Origin: an uncultured Mediterraneibacter sp.
GTDB taxonomy: Bacteria > Bacillota > Clostridia > Lachnospirales > Lachnospiraceae
Direction: 5' to 3'
Assembly (NCBI GenBank): GCA_944381935.1
Contig: CALWMN010000001.1
Coordinates: 241,153-305,152 of the forward strand
Length of the DNA: 64,000 bases
Shown here: piece by piece, positions 51,058 through 59,842 of the stretch
Layout of the letters: every line of letters starts with the position of its first letter
Position numbering within the stretch: the first letter of the stretch is position 1
The notes under the pieces: generated by a model
The model's database searches: none
Told to the model about the DNA's origin: nothing
The model's input: the letters and a program-made list of their open reading frames with translations, nothing else
Translations under genes and position numbers: made by a program

Positions 51058-52056
51058 TTAAACGATTTCCGCACCTAAAGTGGCAGCCATGACAGCCTTG
51101 ATCGTATGCATACGGTTCTCCGCCTCATCAAACACCTTAGACTGGGCGGACTCAAACACTTCGTCCGTCACTTCCATATCCGCAATACCGAACCGCTCGC
51201 CCATCTCTTTTCCGATTTTAGTCTTCCGGTCATGGAATGCCGGCAGGCAGTGAAGGAAGATCGCCGTCTCTTTTGCATTTCCCATCACATCTTTTGTCAC
51301 TTTGTACGGGGTCAGCTCGCGGATCCTCTTCTCCCATACCTCATCCGGCTCGCCCATAGATACCCATACATCGGTATAGATCACATCCGCATCCTTTGTG
51401 CCCGCTTCCACATCTTCTGTCAGGGTGATCGTCCCCCCGGATTCCCCCGCATAGCCGCGGCATATTTCCACCAGCTTCTCATCCGGGAAGTATTCCCTGG
51501 TGGTACAGGCGACAAAATGAAGCCCAAGCTTGGAGCAGGCGACCATCAGGGAATTTCCCATATTAAACCGGGCGTCTCCCATGTACACAAGCTTAAGTCC
51601 TTTGAGTTCTCCGAAATTCTCGCGGATCGTCAGCATATCCGCCAGCATCTGGGTCGGATGATACTCGTTTGTCAGCCCGTTCCAGACGGGAACCCCTGCA
51701 TATTCGGCCAGTTCTTCCACAATCTCCTGCCCGAAGCCGCGGTACTCAATGCCATCATACATTCTGCCGAGCACTCTCGCCGTATCCTCAATACTCTCCT
51801 TCTTTCCCATCTGTGAACCGGTCGGTCCGAGATAGGTCGTCCCCATCCCAAGGTCATGCGCAGCCACTTCAAATGCGCAGCGGGTTCTTGTGCTGTCCTT
51901 TTCAAAAAGCAGCGCCACATTCCTGCCTTTCAAAACATCCACCGGGATGCCCTTTTTCTTTCTCTCTTTCAGGTCAGCCGACAGGTCAAGCAGCCAGGTG
52001 ATTTCCTCCGGTGTAAAGTCTTTCAGCGTCAGAAAATTTCTTCCTTTTAAGTTCAT
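51058..52056 (-). CDS. argF: Ornithine carbamoyltransferase
   Basis: A 332-residue OTCase. The carbamoyl phosphate site is 'STRTR' (residues 55-59), and the ornithine side has 'FHCLPAF'-like '[10 protein letters not shown]' and '[12 protein letters not shown]'. It forms citrulline in arginine synthesis. The twin ARG boxes in the promoter support the biosynthetic rather than catabolic role. No other arginine gene is adjacent; birA follows. Confidence 0.95.
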   Translation of the reverse strand: MNLKGRNFLTLKDFTPEEITWLLDLSADLKERKKKGIPVDVLKGRNVALLFEKDSTRTRCAFEVAAHDLGMGTTYLGPTGSQMGKKESIEDTARVLGRMYDGIEYRGFGQEIVEELAEYAGVPVWNGLTNEYHPTQMLADMLTIRENFGELKGLKLVYMGDARFNMGNSLMVACSKLGLHFVACTTREYFPDEKLVEICRGYAGESGGTITLTEDVEAGTKDADVIYTDVWVSMGEPDEVWEKRIRELTPYKVTKDVMGNAKETAIFLHCLPAFHDRKTKIGKEMGERFGIADMEVTDEVFESAQSKVFDEAENRMHTIKAVMAATLGAEIV

Positions 52057-52133
52057 TGTTTTCGTCCCTTTCTATTTATGGTACATGTATGGTTAAATCC
52101 GCCCGGAGATCCATATCCCCTCCGATTGTTGAC

Positions 52134-52183
52134 AGTATACTACATTTATGAATAAAAATGCAACTATTTTGAATAAATATTCA
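52134..52183 (-). promoter_or_regulatory. argF promoter with twin ARG boxes
   Basis: TGAATAAAAATGCA (52149-52162) and TGAATAAATATTCA (52170-52183) match the ArgR/AhrC operator; the second is a perfect palindrome. They are 21 bp apart, two helical turns. On the minus strand TTGCAT (52158-52163) and TATACT (52134-52139), 18 bases apart, form the promoter, so the first box covers the -35. Confidence 0.85.
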
Positions 52184-52984
52184 ACCATTCCGCCTCTGGC
52201 GGCATGTCTCATACATCAGCAGCGCTGCCGCAACTGCCGCATTTAGAGACTCTGCTCTCCCTTCCATCGGTATTTTAATCCGGCAATCCGCACATCGCGC
52301 CGCCTCTTCCCTCAGACCGTTCCCCTCATTCCCAATAAGAAACGCCGTTCCCCCTCTGTAGTCCGCCTCGTCATAAAACCGTTCTCCTTCCAGGTGAGCT
52401 GCATATACACGCAGTCCCTTTTCCTTCAGGGAGCTGACCGCCAACGGAAGGTCCTCCACGTATAAAAACGGCACCCGGAAGACCGCTCCCATTGTAGAGC
52501 GGATCACCTTTGGATTATAGACATCCACACAGTCCCGGCTCAACAGAATGCCAGTCGCACCTGCCGCTTCCGCAGTACGGAAGATCGTCCCCATGTTCCC
52601 CGGGTCCTGCAGATTATCAAGGATCATGACATGCGGTGATCTGCCTCTGCCCAGGATCTCTTCCATGCAGTGTTCCCTTCGTCTTACAATGGCCAAAATC
52701 CCCTGCGGCGTCTTTGTATCCGACACATGGGAGAATACCGCATCCGACAGGATCTCGACCCTGCAGACCGCATCCAGCCCGGAGAGCTTCGCTCCGGCTT
52801 TTTGTACATATCCTTCTGACAGATAGACCTTTTTGATCCTCCCCCTCCAGTCTGCATCCCCGAAAAGTTCTTCCGCCATACGGGGTCCCTCCACAAGGAA
52901 TACTCCCTCCTGGTCTCTTGCCCGGCTTTTTTTCTTCAGCCTGGACAGCTCTTTTACCTGCGCGTTCGACGTACTTGTGATCAT
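52181..52984 (-). CDS. TrmH-family RNA 2'-O-methyltransferase
   Basis: A 267-residue SPOUT methyltransferase. The N-terminal 100 residues are a substrate-binding domain ('TSTSNAQVKELSRLKKKSRARDQEGVFLVEG'), and the C-terminal part has the knot motifs 'VMILDNLQDPGNMGTIFRTAEAAGATGILLSRDCVDVYNPKVIRSTMGAVFRVP', 'LIGNEGNGL' and 'IPMEGRAESLNAAVAAALLMYE'. It methylates a ribose in rRNA, exact position unknown. The ATG at 52984 follows GGGAGATGTGGGA. It could be transcribed by read-through from the GH42 gene, 53 bases upstream. Confidence 0.93.
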   Translation of the reverse strand: MITSTSNAQVKELSRLKKKSRARDQEGVFLVEGPRMAEELFGDADWRGRIKKVYLSEGYVQKAGAKLSGLDAVCRVEILSDAVFSHVSDTKTPQGILAIVRRREHCMEEILGRGRSPHVMILDNLQDPGNMGTIFRTAEAAGATGILLSRDCVDVYNPKVIRSTMGAVFRVPFLYVEDLPLAVSSLKEKGLRVYAAHLEGERFYDEADYRGGTAFLIGNEGNGLREEAARCADCRIKIPMEGRAESLNAAVAAALLMYETCRQRRNG

Positions 52985-53037
52985 TCCCACATCTCCCGAT
53001 TTAATTTCTGTGTTCTATCTTATCACAAGACCTCCCA

Positions 53038-55068
53038 TTAATCAATTTCTGCATTTCCTCTCAGCAGCAGGCAGGAAAATCCTTCCAGGTCGAGGGTCCC
53101 CTCATAGCTTTCTCCGGTTTCCGCATCTGTCCACCGTCCGATTCCCTCCAGTTTCACCGGCTCACCCTTAAAGTTCATGACGAACACAATTCTCCTTCCG
53201 TCGTCTGCGCTTCGCTCAGCCACCGTGACACCATACGGAAGTTCAATATCCAGGGAGTTATTCATTCCTGCCTCCCGGAAACGGTCCCTATAGAAGTCCT
53301 TCAAAAAGCAACGGCCTGTGTCCGCTGCAAGATACCAGGCTGCCCCTTCTCCAAAGCGGTGTTCCGTAACGACAGGCAGCCCCGCCACATAGTCCTCCCT
53401 GTATACAGCATGTATGTCCGTCCCTTCTTTTGCCCGGATCACCTCGCGTAGTTCACCCACCGGATACTCCTTTCCCCCATATGAGAAACTGTTTGTAAAT
53501 TCCTCTCCGGGAGCGTCGATCTCTTCCTGGATGATCCCCAGCACGTCTTCCAGCGGATGTCGCCCGATAAAGCAGAGATCTGATTCCCCAACCATGCCGC
53601 TGAAACAGGTCGTCACATATATCCCCCCGTTTCCCACAAAGCTGCGCACCCTCTCTGCATAGCCTTCCCTGTACATATAATTGAGCGGCGCTGCAACAAG
53701 CCGGTACCCTTCCAGGCTGTCCTCCATCCCGATTATATCCGTGTCAATGCCTGCTTCCCAGAACGCCCGGTAATGGGAGACGACAGAAGCCACATAGTCC
53801 GTATCCAGCCTGGGACCGGTGGTATCCTCCACTGCCCACCAGTTTTCCCAGTCAAATATGATAGCAGCTTTGGGCATATTTACCGTTCCATCCAGCAGCT
53901 CCGAGACGCCCTCCAGGCGCGCGCCCACTTCCGACACCTCCCGGAACGTCCTCGTGCCGCTTCCGTTTTTATGGCCCAGCACTGCCCCGTGAAATTTCTC
54001 ATATGCCCCTCTTCCTTTCCTCCACTGGAAATACTGTACCGAGTCAGAGCCGTGGGCAACCGCCTGCATGGAGGAGAGCATATGCATCCCGGGCCTTTTT
54101 ACCGGGTTGTGCTTTCTCCAGTTGACAGCAGACGGCACGCTTTCCATCAGGAGGAAGGGCTTCTTTTTCAGGCTCCGCATCACGTTGTGATTTGCCGCGG
54201 CAAGAACTGCCGTTGGGACTTCATCTTTCCTCTCATGCCAGAAAGGGTAACTGTCCCAGGAGATCACGTCCAGATCATCCCGCATTTTCTGATAGTCCAG
54301 GCCCTTAAAGAACTCCATGAAATTGGTGGTGACAGGGAGAGCCGAATTTCTCCGCACCGTCTCGATCTCCATCCGGCAGAAGCTGCGCATCTGTTCCGTC
54401 ACAAACCTGCGCCAGTCCAGCGTCAGTCCCGTCATGGTCCACTCCCCGTGAGGCGCCGGGCTGTGGATCTGATCCCAGCCGGAATAGGCATGGCTCCAGA
54501 ACCTTCCCCAGTAAGCATGGTTTAACGCGTCCAGCGTCCCATAGCGTTCCTTCAGCCATCCGCGGAACGACTCCTGGCACTGTTCGCAATGGCAGCTCGA
54601 ATCACCGAAGTTCCCGCCAAGCTCATTTGAGATATGCCACAGGATCACATTTTCTTTCCGTCCCATCCTCGCCGAAAGCTCATGGTCCAGCGCACGGGTC
54701 TTTGCCCGCATAACAGGGGATGTATAGCAGAAATTATGCCTTTTCCCCGGAAGATTCTTCGTCCCGTCCGGCTGTACCTGCATCACTTCGGGGTACTTTG
54801 CAGTCAGCCAGTGGGGCATGGCTCCGGACGGCGTGGCAAGCACAACCTGTATTCCTTCCGCCCCAAGCCTGTCTATGATCTCTTCCATCCAGCCAAAATT
54901 ATATGTCCCTTCCTCAGGCTCAAGAACCGCCCAGGAAAACACGCCGAGCGTCACGCAGTTGACATGCGCCTCCTTCATCAGTCTTATATCCTCTTCCAGA
55001 ATCTCCGGATACTCCAGCCATTGCTCCGGATTATAGTCTCCGCCGTGGAGCAGCTTTCCTCCAATCAT
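53038..55068 (-). CDS. Beta-galactosidase, GH42
   Basis: A 676-residue GH42 enzyme without signal peptide, so intracellular. It cleaves terminal beta-galactose from galactooligosaccharides. The acid/base is E in 'WHISNELGG', the nucleophile E is in 'LLMESVPSAVNW', and the structural zinc cluster is 'CHCEQC'. N-terminal 'GGDYNPEQW' is the family hallmark. C-terminal trimerisation and beta domains follow from about residue 400. The ATG at 55068 lies 9 bases after GAGGAG. Next to GH53 it most likely digests galactan fragments. Confidence 0.95.
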   Translation of the reverse strand: MIGGKLLHGGDYNPEQWLEYPEILEEDIRLMKEAHVNCVTLGVFSWAVLEPEEGTYNFGWMEEIIDRLGAEGIQVVLATPSGAMPHWLTAKYPEVMQVQPDGTKNLPGKRHNFCYTSPVMRAKTRALDHELSARMGRKENVILWHISNELGGNFGDSSCHCEQCQESFRGWLKERYGTLDALNHAYWGRFWSHAYSGWDQIHSPAPHGEWTMTGLTLDWRRFVTEQMRSFCRMEIETVRRNSALPVTTNFMEFFKGLDYQKMRDDLDVISWDSYPFWHERKDEVPTAVLAAANHNVMRSLKKKPFLLMESVPSAVNWRKHNPVKRPGMHMLSSMQAVAHGSDSVQYFQWRKGRGAYEKFHGAVLGHKNGSGTRTFREVSEVGARLEGVSELLDGTVNMPKAAIIFDWENWWAVEDTTGPRLDTDYVASVVSHYRAFWEAGIDTDIIGMEDSLEGYRLVAAPLNYMYREGYAERVRSFVGNGGIYVTTCFSGMVGESDLCFIGRHPLEDVLGIIQEEIDAPGEEFTNSFSYGGKEYPVGELREVIRAKEGTDIHAVYREDYVAGLPVVTEHRFGEGAAWYLAADTGRCFLKDFYRDRFREAGMNNSLDIELPYGVTVAERSADDGRRIVFVMNFKGEPVKLEGIGRWTDAETGESYEGTLDLEGFSCLLLRGNAEID

Positions 55069-55176
55069 CACAACTCTCTCCTCTCTGTCAGAAAAATCAC
55101 CCGGCCCAGGGTGTTCCCGAACCGGGCAAATCATCCGTTTTCAGTGCCGTTTCGCCGCACTGCCGTAAATTTGCTG

Positions 55177-55392
55177 TCAGATATCGTCAAAATGGAAACG
55201 TTTCATCATCGCGCCGTATTTCATGCGGACTACCTCGTTTCTCTTAAGCACATCCTCTTCATTTCCCACATACTGACAACGGATACAATAATATTCATCC
55301 TTCTCTTTGTCATAGAACATATCAATATCAAGGTCTCTCATAAAACACATCGGGCACCGATAATTTAATCTGCCTTTTCCAGCTTGAGCCAT
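55177..55392 (-). CDS. Small zinc-ribbon protein
   Basis: A 71-residue protein with two C-x2-C pairs ('RCPMCFMRDLDIDMF' and 'YYCIRCQYVG') 20 residues apart, a zinc ribbon. The rest is a charged helix. The ATG at 55392 lies 10 bases after AGGAGG. Its first 28 bases overlap the end of the 617-residue gene. Function is unknown; it may be a nucleic-acid-binding or adaptor protein. Confidence 0.7.
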   Translation of the reverse strand: MAQAGKGRLNYRCPMCFMRDLDIDMFYDKEKDEYYCIRCQYVGNEEDVLKRNEVVRMKYGAMMKRFHFDDI

Positions 55393-57218
55393 GTGGACAC
55401 TACCTCCTTATCAGAAACTTCTGTTGTATATCCAAGCGTAAACATCGGAGAGAACGCATAACCCTCGCGCACGTAGCCTTTTGCCTCCTTTTTATCCGAA
55501 GACATCGATACCTTTGTCTCGATCTGCGGGATCACAGCACTTACGCTGTCTGCGCCTTCCATCTCTTCTTCCCTGCATTTGTATTCGTAGCGGATGGTCT
55601 TTTCCTCCTTCCCTCTCGTGCAGGCAAGGGTGATGCCTGTCATATCTTCCGGATACTCTGTCGTCCCGTAGCAGGCAACCATGTATTCGTTCAGCTCTAC
55701 TTTCGCATCCGGGTCGCTCATCGAGAGGATGTTTCTCTCGATCTGGATATCCGAGCTTCCCTCGGCAAAGATCACCCTCGTCTGAAGCGTGAGGGTCAGT
55801 TCTGCAAATTCGATCTCGGCCGGTTCGAGGGTCAGGATCCTCTTTTTCTTTCCTCCCTCCATCGCCTCCTCAGAGAAGGCGGCCTTCGTCCGGCACAGGC
55901 ACAGGTCCACTTCCTCGCCCTGATAGGAGAGTTTCGCGCTTCGTATCGTTCCCTCCCCCGCGTAGTGGGTGAAATATCCTGCCCGGTATTTTTCCTGGAT
56001 CAGGAATGGGTACGATGCATCCTGGACATGCCTGGTTCCGATGCCGACCTCCCATTTCAGCTTGGCTGCATAAGGACGCAGGTCTACGACCGCACCGCCC
56101 TGGTCCATATTGACGCAGGCTCTCATATACGGGTCACAGTACCAGAAAATCTGCTTATCCGAGCCATAGAGTATGTCCCTCCAGAGGGCGCACTCCGGCT
56201 CCGTATACGCCTTCTTGCTGCGGTAATAATCTGCAAATTCTGCCATCGTCATATCCGCAAGCTTGCCCTGTTTCTTCAGTTCTCCGTAATACGCCATGCC
56301 GTCCTCGTAGGATTTTTTGAGAAGCTCATAGGGCGCCTCCCATCTCCCCATCTTGTTGAGCCATCCGGGTCCTACGAACATCATGTTATATGCATATCCG
56401 TTGTTGTACTTCTGGAGGGCACGGTACTGGTCAATCAGATTGTAGAGGTACGGATACTCCCAGGTCTTTGTATCATATATCATTCCCCTGAGCACATTCT
56501 GGGGATGTGTCCCGAAGTTCGAGCCGTTCCCGTCGTAGCATGCCAGCAGGTCGCGGGAGAGATGGGGGATCGCAACGATCCCGCTGTCCTCCGCCTCATC
56601 CGCCGCAGGAGCATGCGTATTCTGCTTCGACGGTATCCATGGATTCCACGGACCGCCGTCGAACAGCGTATACCAGGAATTGTTACATGTATGGTATGCC
56701 TTGGGCCCTTCCTCCCAGCAGGTTGCAATGGCGCATTTCACAGAAGGATATTTCTCCTTGATATAGTTCGTCAGTTCCGCGTCCATATAGTAGGAGCCTG
56801 TTGATTCTGGATAGAACCCGAACGTGTCATAAAACTTGCCGAACACATCGTCCACGATTGACTTCTTATCCTCCATTGAGAACATCCAGATACAGAAGTC
56901 CTTTGTCTTATATTTCTCGCGGAACTCCTTACACGGCAGCCCAAGCAGGGACAGCGATATCTCATCGCCGTATTTCTCATGGTGCTCCTTTGCAATCTGG
57001 ATCGCCTCGTCATTGAACAGCGCCGCATACGTCATCTGAATCGTCGTCTTCAACCCGTTTCTGTGTGCCGTCTCCTGCTGAAACTTAAAAATATCAAGCG
57101 ACTCCGTCAGAAGAGCCTTACGTCCGATATCCTCCTCTTTCCCATGCCCGGTCACCTTCTCGGCATATTCCGGCACCATCTCGGGACGATGAATGATGTT
57201 TACTACAAATTTGTCCAT
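55365..57218 (-). CDS. Unrecognised 617-residue protein in a galactan operon, candidate carbohydrate-active enzyme
   Basis: I do not recognise a family. It has no signal peptide or membrane segment, so it is cytosolic. The first half (to about residue 330) has the feel of a (beta/alpha) barrel: 'NGLKTTIQMTYAALFND', 'KDFCIWMFSMEDKKSIVDDVFGKFYDTFGFYPESTGSYYMDAELTNYI', 'CAIATCWEEGPKAYHTCNNSWYTLFDGGPWNPWIPS'. This resembles polysaccharide-deacetylase or GH57/38-like (beta/alpha)7 folds in layout only. The second half is beta-rich, as in accessory domains of glycosidases. It lies between GH53 and GH42 genes in the same operon, which suggests work on galactose-containing oligosaccharides. Confidence 0.6.
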   Translation of the reverse strand: MDKFVVNIIHRPEMVPEYAEKVTGHGKEEDIGRKALLTESLDIFKFQQETAHRNGLKTTIQMTYAALFNDEAIQIAKEHHEKYGDEISLSLLGLPCKEFREKYKTKDFCIWMFSMEDKKSIVDDVFGKFYDTFGFYPESTGSYYMDAELTNYIKEKYPSVKCAIATCWEEGPKAYHTCNNSWYTLFDGGPWNPWIPSKQNTHAPAADEAEDSGIVAIPHLSRDLLACYDGNGSNFGTHPQNVLRGMIYDTKTWEYPYLYNLIDQYRALQKYNNGYAYNMMFVGPGWLNKMGRWEAPYELLKKSYEDGMAYYGELKKQGKLADMTMAEFADYYRSKKAYTEPECALWRDILYGSDKQIFWYCDPYMRACVNMDQGGAVVDLRPYAAKLKWEVGIGTRHVQDASYPFLIQEKYRAGYFTHYAGEGTIRSAKLSYQGEEVDLCLCRTKAAFSEEAMEGGKKKRILTLEPAEIEFAELTLTLQTRVIFAEGSSDIQIERNILSMSDPDAKVELNEYMVACYGTTEYPEDMTGITLACTRGKEEKTIRYEYKCREEEMEGADSVSAVIPQIETKVSMSSDKKEAKGYVREGYAFSPMFTLGYTTEVSDKEVVSTWLKLEKAD

Positions 57219-57308
57219 ACCTTTCTCTTTTCTCCTTCCTTATCACTTTAATTGCACTGCTTCTGATTCTGCCTTCTCCGGCATACTTTCCTTTATATCC
57301 TGCACAGG

Positions 57309-58412
57309 TCAGGGGGTAAAATCCCGGATCGTCTCCAGAGCTTCCAGGGCATTGCCGTCATAGTCAAACAGCGCCTGGTTCGCCCATTCGTTCCCACCCG
57401 GTCCTTTCTCCTCCATATATGTAAGGGCTTCCGGGCTTGCCCATCCGCTCCCCGGAACCGGCAGCCATGCAGGTTCCCAGTAATAGAAACCGGACGCACC
57501 GTCAATCCCCGATATCCTGGCCATGAAATCCTGCATGAACCCGCTCTGCCCCTTTGGAGTCATGGGGTATTCCACCTTTGCCGCAAGCTCGGGTTTTGTC
57601 GCCATCCCCTTGCGCTCACCGGCCGGGAGCTTCTCATAATCCTGATAATCCTCCATCGTGTGGCCCATCGACACCTCGGCCACGATCAGCTCTTTTCCAT
57701 ATCGCACGGCGATGTCCCGCATATTATCCTCCAGGTCCTTCAACGTCCCGTGCCAGAAAGGATAATAGGAAAGGCCGATCACCTCAAAGTCCTCCCCCCT
57801 CCTCATGAACTCGTCAAACCATTCCCTGTAGAGGGCGTTATTGCCTCCGTTGTCCAGATGGATCATGACAGGCAGATCCTGATCCACACTTCGCACTGCC
57901 CGTATCCCGCTGTTAACAAACCGGGCGATCCCACCATAGTTCGGAACCTTCCCGAAGGGCCAGAGCAGTCCGTTGCTCAGTTCGTTCCCCACCTGGATCA
58001 TGGTGGGGAACACCTCCGCTTCCCGGAGGGCAAGAAGCGTATCCCTCGTGAAATCATAGACAGCCTGTTCCATCTGCCCCTCATCCATTCCCCTCCACGC
58101 CTTTGGAATCCTCTGCTTCCCGGGATCCGCCCAGCAGTCACTGTAGTGGAGATCCAGCAGAAATCCGAATCCCTTATCCTTCACACGCTTTGCCAGGGAA
58201 ATTGTCGTCTGCAGGTCATTCCCGCCTGCCCCGTATGAAATGCCGCTTTCGCTGTAAGGGTCGTTCCACAGTCTGAGCCTGACCGCATTTACCCCGTAAT
58301 CCTTCAGAATCTGCAAAAGATCTTCTTCCTTCCCTTTATCGAAGAACTTCGCCCCGAGTTCTTCCAATTCTTTCAGGGAAGAGATATCCATGCCTTTTAT
58401 AAACGTTTTCAT
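57309..58412 (-). CDS. Arabinogalactan endo-beta-1,4-galactanase, GH53
   Basis: A 367-residue GH53. It hydrolyses beta-1,4-galactan. The acid/base is E in 'MIQVGNELSNG' and the nucleophile E in 'IVAEVSMGH'; 'GMDISSLKELEELGAKFF' and 'VNAVRLRLWNDPY' are family features. It starts MKTFIKGMDIS without a signal peptide, so this form is intracellular and may act on imported galactooligosaccharides. The ATG at 58412 follows GAGGG. It is the first gene of the operon that includes the 617-residue protein, zinc ribbon and GH42. Confidence 0.95.
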   Translation of the reverse strand: MKTFIKGMDISSLKELEELGAKFFDKGKEEDLLQILKDYGVNAVRLRLWNDPYSESGISYGAGGNDLQTTISLAKRVKDKGFGFLLDLHYSDCWADPGKQRIPKAWRGMDEGQMEQAVYDFTRDTLLALREAEVFPTMIQVGNELSNGLLWPFGKVPNYGGIARFVNSGIRAVRSVDQDLPVMIHLDNGGNNALYREWFDEFMRRGEDFEVIGLSYYPFWHGTLKDLEDNMRDIAVRYGKELIVAEVSMGHTMEDYQDYEKLPAGERKGMATKPELAAKVEYPMTPKGQSGFMQDFMARISGIDGASGFYYWEPAWLPVPGSGWASPEALTYMEEKGPGGNEWANQALFDYDGNALEALETIRDFTP

Positions 58413-58436
58413 CCGTCTGCCCTCTCTGCTATGACT

Positions 58437-58592
58437 TTTGCGCAATTTTGCGCAATTTGTTTTTCTTTTTATCCGGTTTTGATTATATCATCGTATATTT
58501 TCTTTTACAATTGACATTTTCGCTATTATTTTCTTTATTTTTTTGTTGCCATTGTATAAAACAGAGGTGATCTATTTGCGCATTTGCGCATC
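58437..58592 (-). promoter_or_regulatory. Promoter and two LacI operators of the galactan operon
   Basis: On the minus strand TTGTAA (58505-58510) and TATAAT (58482-58487) are separated by 17 bases. Downstream, about +20, lies TTTTGCGCAATTTTGCGCAA (58437-58456). Upstream, at 58574-58592, TATTTGCGCATTTGCGCAT repeats the same TTGCGCA half site. The two sites are about 136 bp apart, a fitting distance for looping by a LacI-type repressor. Confidence 0.75.
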
Positions 58593-58602
58593 CATATCAC
58601 CT
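58563..58602 (-). terminator. Hairpin carrying the upstream LacI operator
   Basis: GAGGTGAT (58564-58571) pairs with ATCACCTC (58595-58602), with the operator in the loop. On the minus strand it is followed by TGTTTTAT, so it may double as the lacI terminator, about 30 bases after the stop. Confidence 0.4.
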
Positions 58603-58628
58603 CCGCCCATTTTTACCCCTTTCCCCGG

Positions 58629-59642
58629 CTATTTCGTCGACTCCTTCAGGATAACTTCGTAATCCAGCCACGTCTTTTGCTCCACATGTCTGCCTTCTAT
58701 CAGATCCAACAGCAACCTGCACGCTGTTCTCCCACTCTCCATGATATCAAAATTCAGTGTCGTGACAGAAACAGGATAATTTTCCAGGATTTTGCTGTTA
58801 TGGCAGGATGCCACCCTCATATCGTCTGGAATCTGTACATTCTCATTTCTCAGTTCCTGCAGGACAATGTTGCACACCGAATCATCCTGGCAGAGGATAC
58901 AGTCTGCCCCCCGCTCCACCATCTCCTCCACCTTTTTCTGCATCACGGCAGCGGTCCCATTCTCACGGCTCACCAGATCCCAGTCAATCGCAGTCCCCGC
59001 ATCCTCATGGGCCTGCACATATCCTGCAAATCTGTCATCATTGACGACCTGCCCGCTGGAATTGCCAAGATACGCGATCTTCTTCCATTTTCTGGAAAGC
59101 AGGATCGAAGTAAGGTCCCTGCACGCGCTCCGGTTATCATGGTCCACCTGCACGATCTCATCATCATCAACCGAACCGACCGTCACAAAGGGCAGGCCCT
59201 TTTCCTTCAGGTAGCGCGCAAAAACATCATCCTTGTAAGTCCTTGCCAAAATCATCCCATCAACCTTCTGATGGTCAATCAGGCGCTCCAGATGCCTGGT
59301 ATCCTTCCCGCTGGTCGTAACCACAAATATATCATAATCATTTGCCTGCGCCACTTCATTTACTCCATACATGCAGGTATAAAAAAACGGCTGATCTACC
59401 AGCTCTTTCACCTCAGGAATAACAACCGCAATATTATGTGTCTTAAACCGCCCTGCCTCCCTTCCGTTCCCGGAAGGAGAATAGCCGCAGGCGGCTGCAT
59501 ACTCAAGCACCCTCCTTCTCGTGCCTTCCCCCACACGCCCTTTTCCGGAAATCGCGCGGGACACTGTGGTGGGGGATACGCCCAAAGCCTCTGCCACCTC
59601 ATTTATCGTTATCTTTTCTCCTGTTTTTTTCTCTTCTGACAT
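58629..59642 (-). CDS. LacI-family regulator of the galactan operon
   Basis: A 337-residue LacI regulator. Residues 12-60 form the HTH and hinge ('ITINEVAEALGVSPTTVSRAISGKGRVGEGTRRRVLEYAAACGYSP'), then a periplasmic-binding-like sugar domain ('NIAVVIPEVKELVDQPFF', 'IPDDMRVASCHNSKILE'). It is directly upstream of the GH53 operon and should bind the TTGCGCA operators, with a galactose-containing inducer. The ATG at 59642 follows AGGAGAATCAGAAT. Confidence 0.93.
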   Translation of the reverse strand: MSEEKKTGEKITINEVAEALGVSPTTVSRAISGKGRVGEGTRRRVLEYAAACGYSPSGNGREAGRFKTHNIAVVIPEVKELVDQPFFYTCMYGVNEVAQANDYDIFVVTTSGKDTRHLERLIDHQKVDGMILARTYKDDVFARYLKEKGLPFVTVGSVDDDEIVQVDHDNRSACRDLTSILLSRKWKKIAYLGNSSGQVVNDDRFAGYVQAHEDAGTAIDWDLVSRENGTAAVMQKKVEEMVERGADCILCQDDSVCNIVLQELRNENVQIPDDMRVASCHNSKILENYPVSVTTLNFDIMESGRTACRLLLDLIEGRHVEQKTWLDYEVILKESTK

Positions 59643-59763
59643 ATTCTGATTCTCCTGTCTGCCTAAGGACATTCCGACTTACTGCTTTCTTCCCCCATTT
59701 TACACCGGCTGAGGGAAGTTTTCCATATTTTCCTGACAGAATATCTCCTTGGACAAAAGAAGA

Positions 59764-59808
59764 AAGGACCCTGTACAAACCAAATTTTCGTTTATACAGG
59801 GTCCTTTC
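59764..59808 (-). terminator. Terminator of glnN
   Basis: AAAGGACCCTGTA (59764-59776) and TACAGGGTCCTTT (59796-59808) form a perfect 13-bp stem with a 19-base loop. The A/T ends give T-runs on both strands. It lies 35 bases after the glnN stop. Confidence 0.85.
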
Positions 59809-59842
59809 TATAATCAGCCCGTCTTAGTCTGAGACAGGCCTT

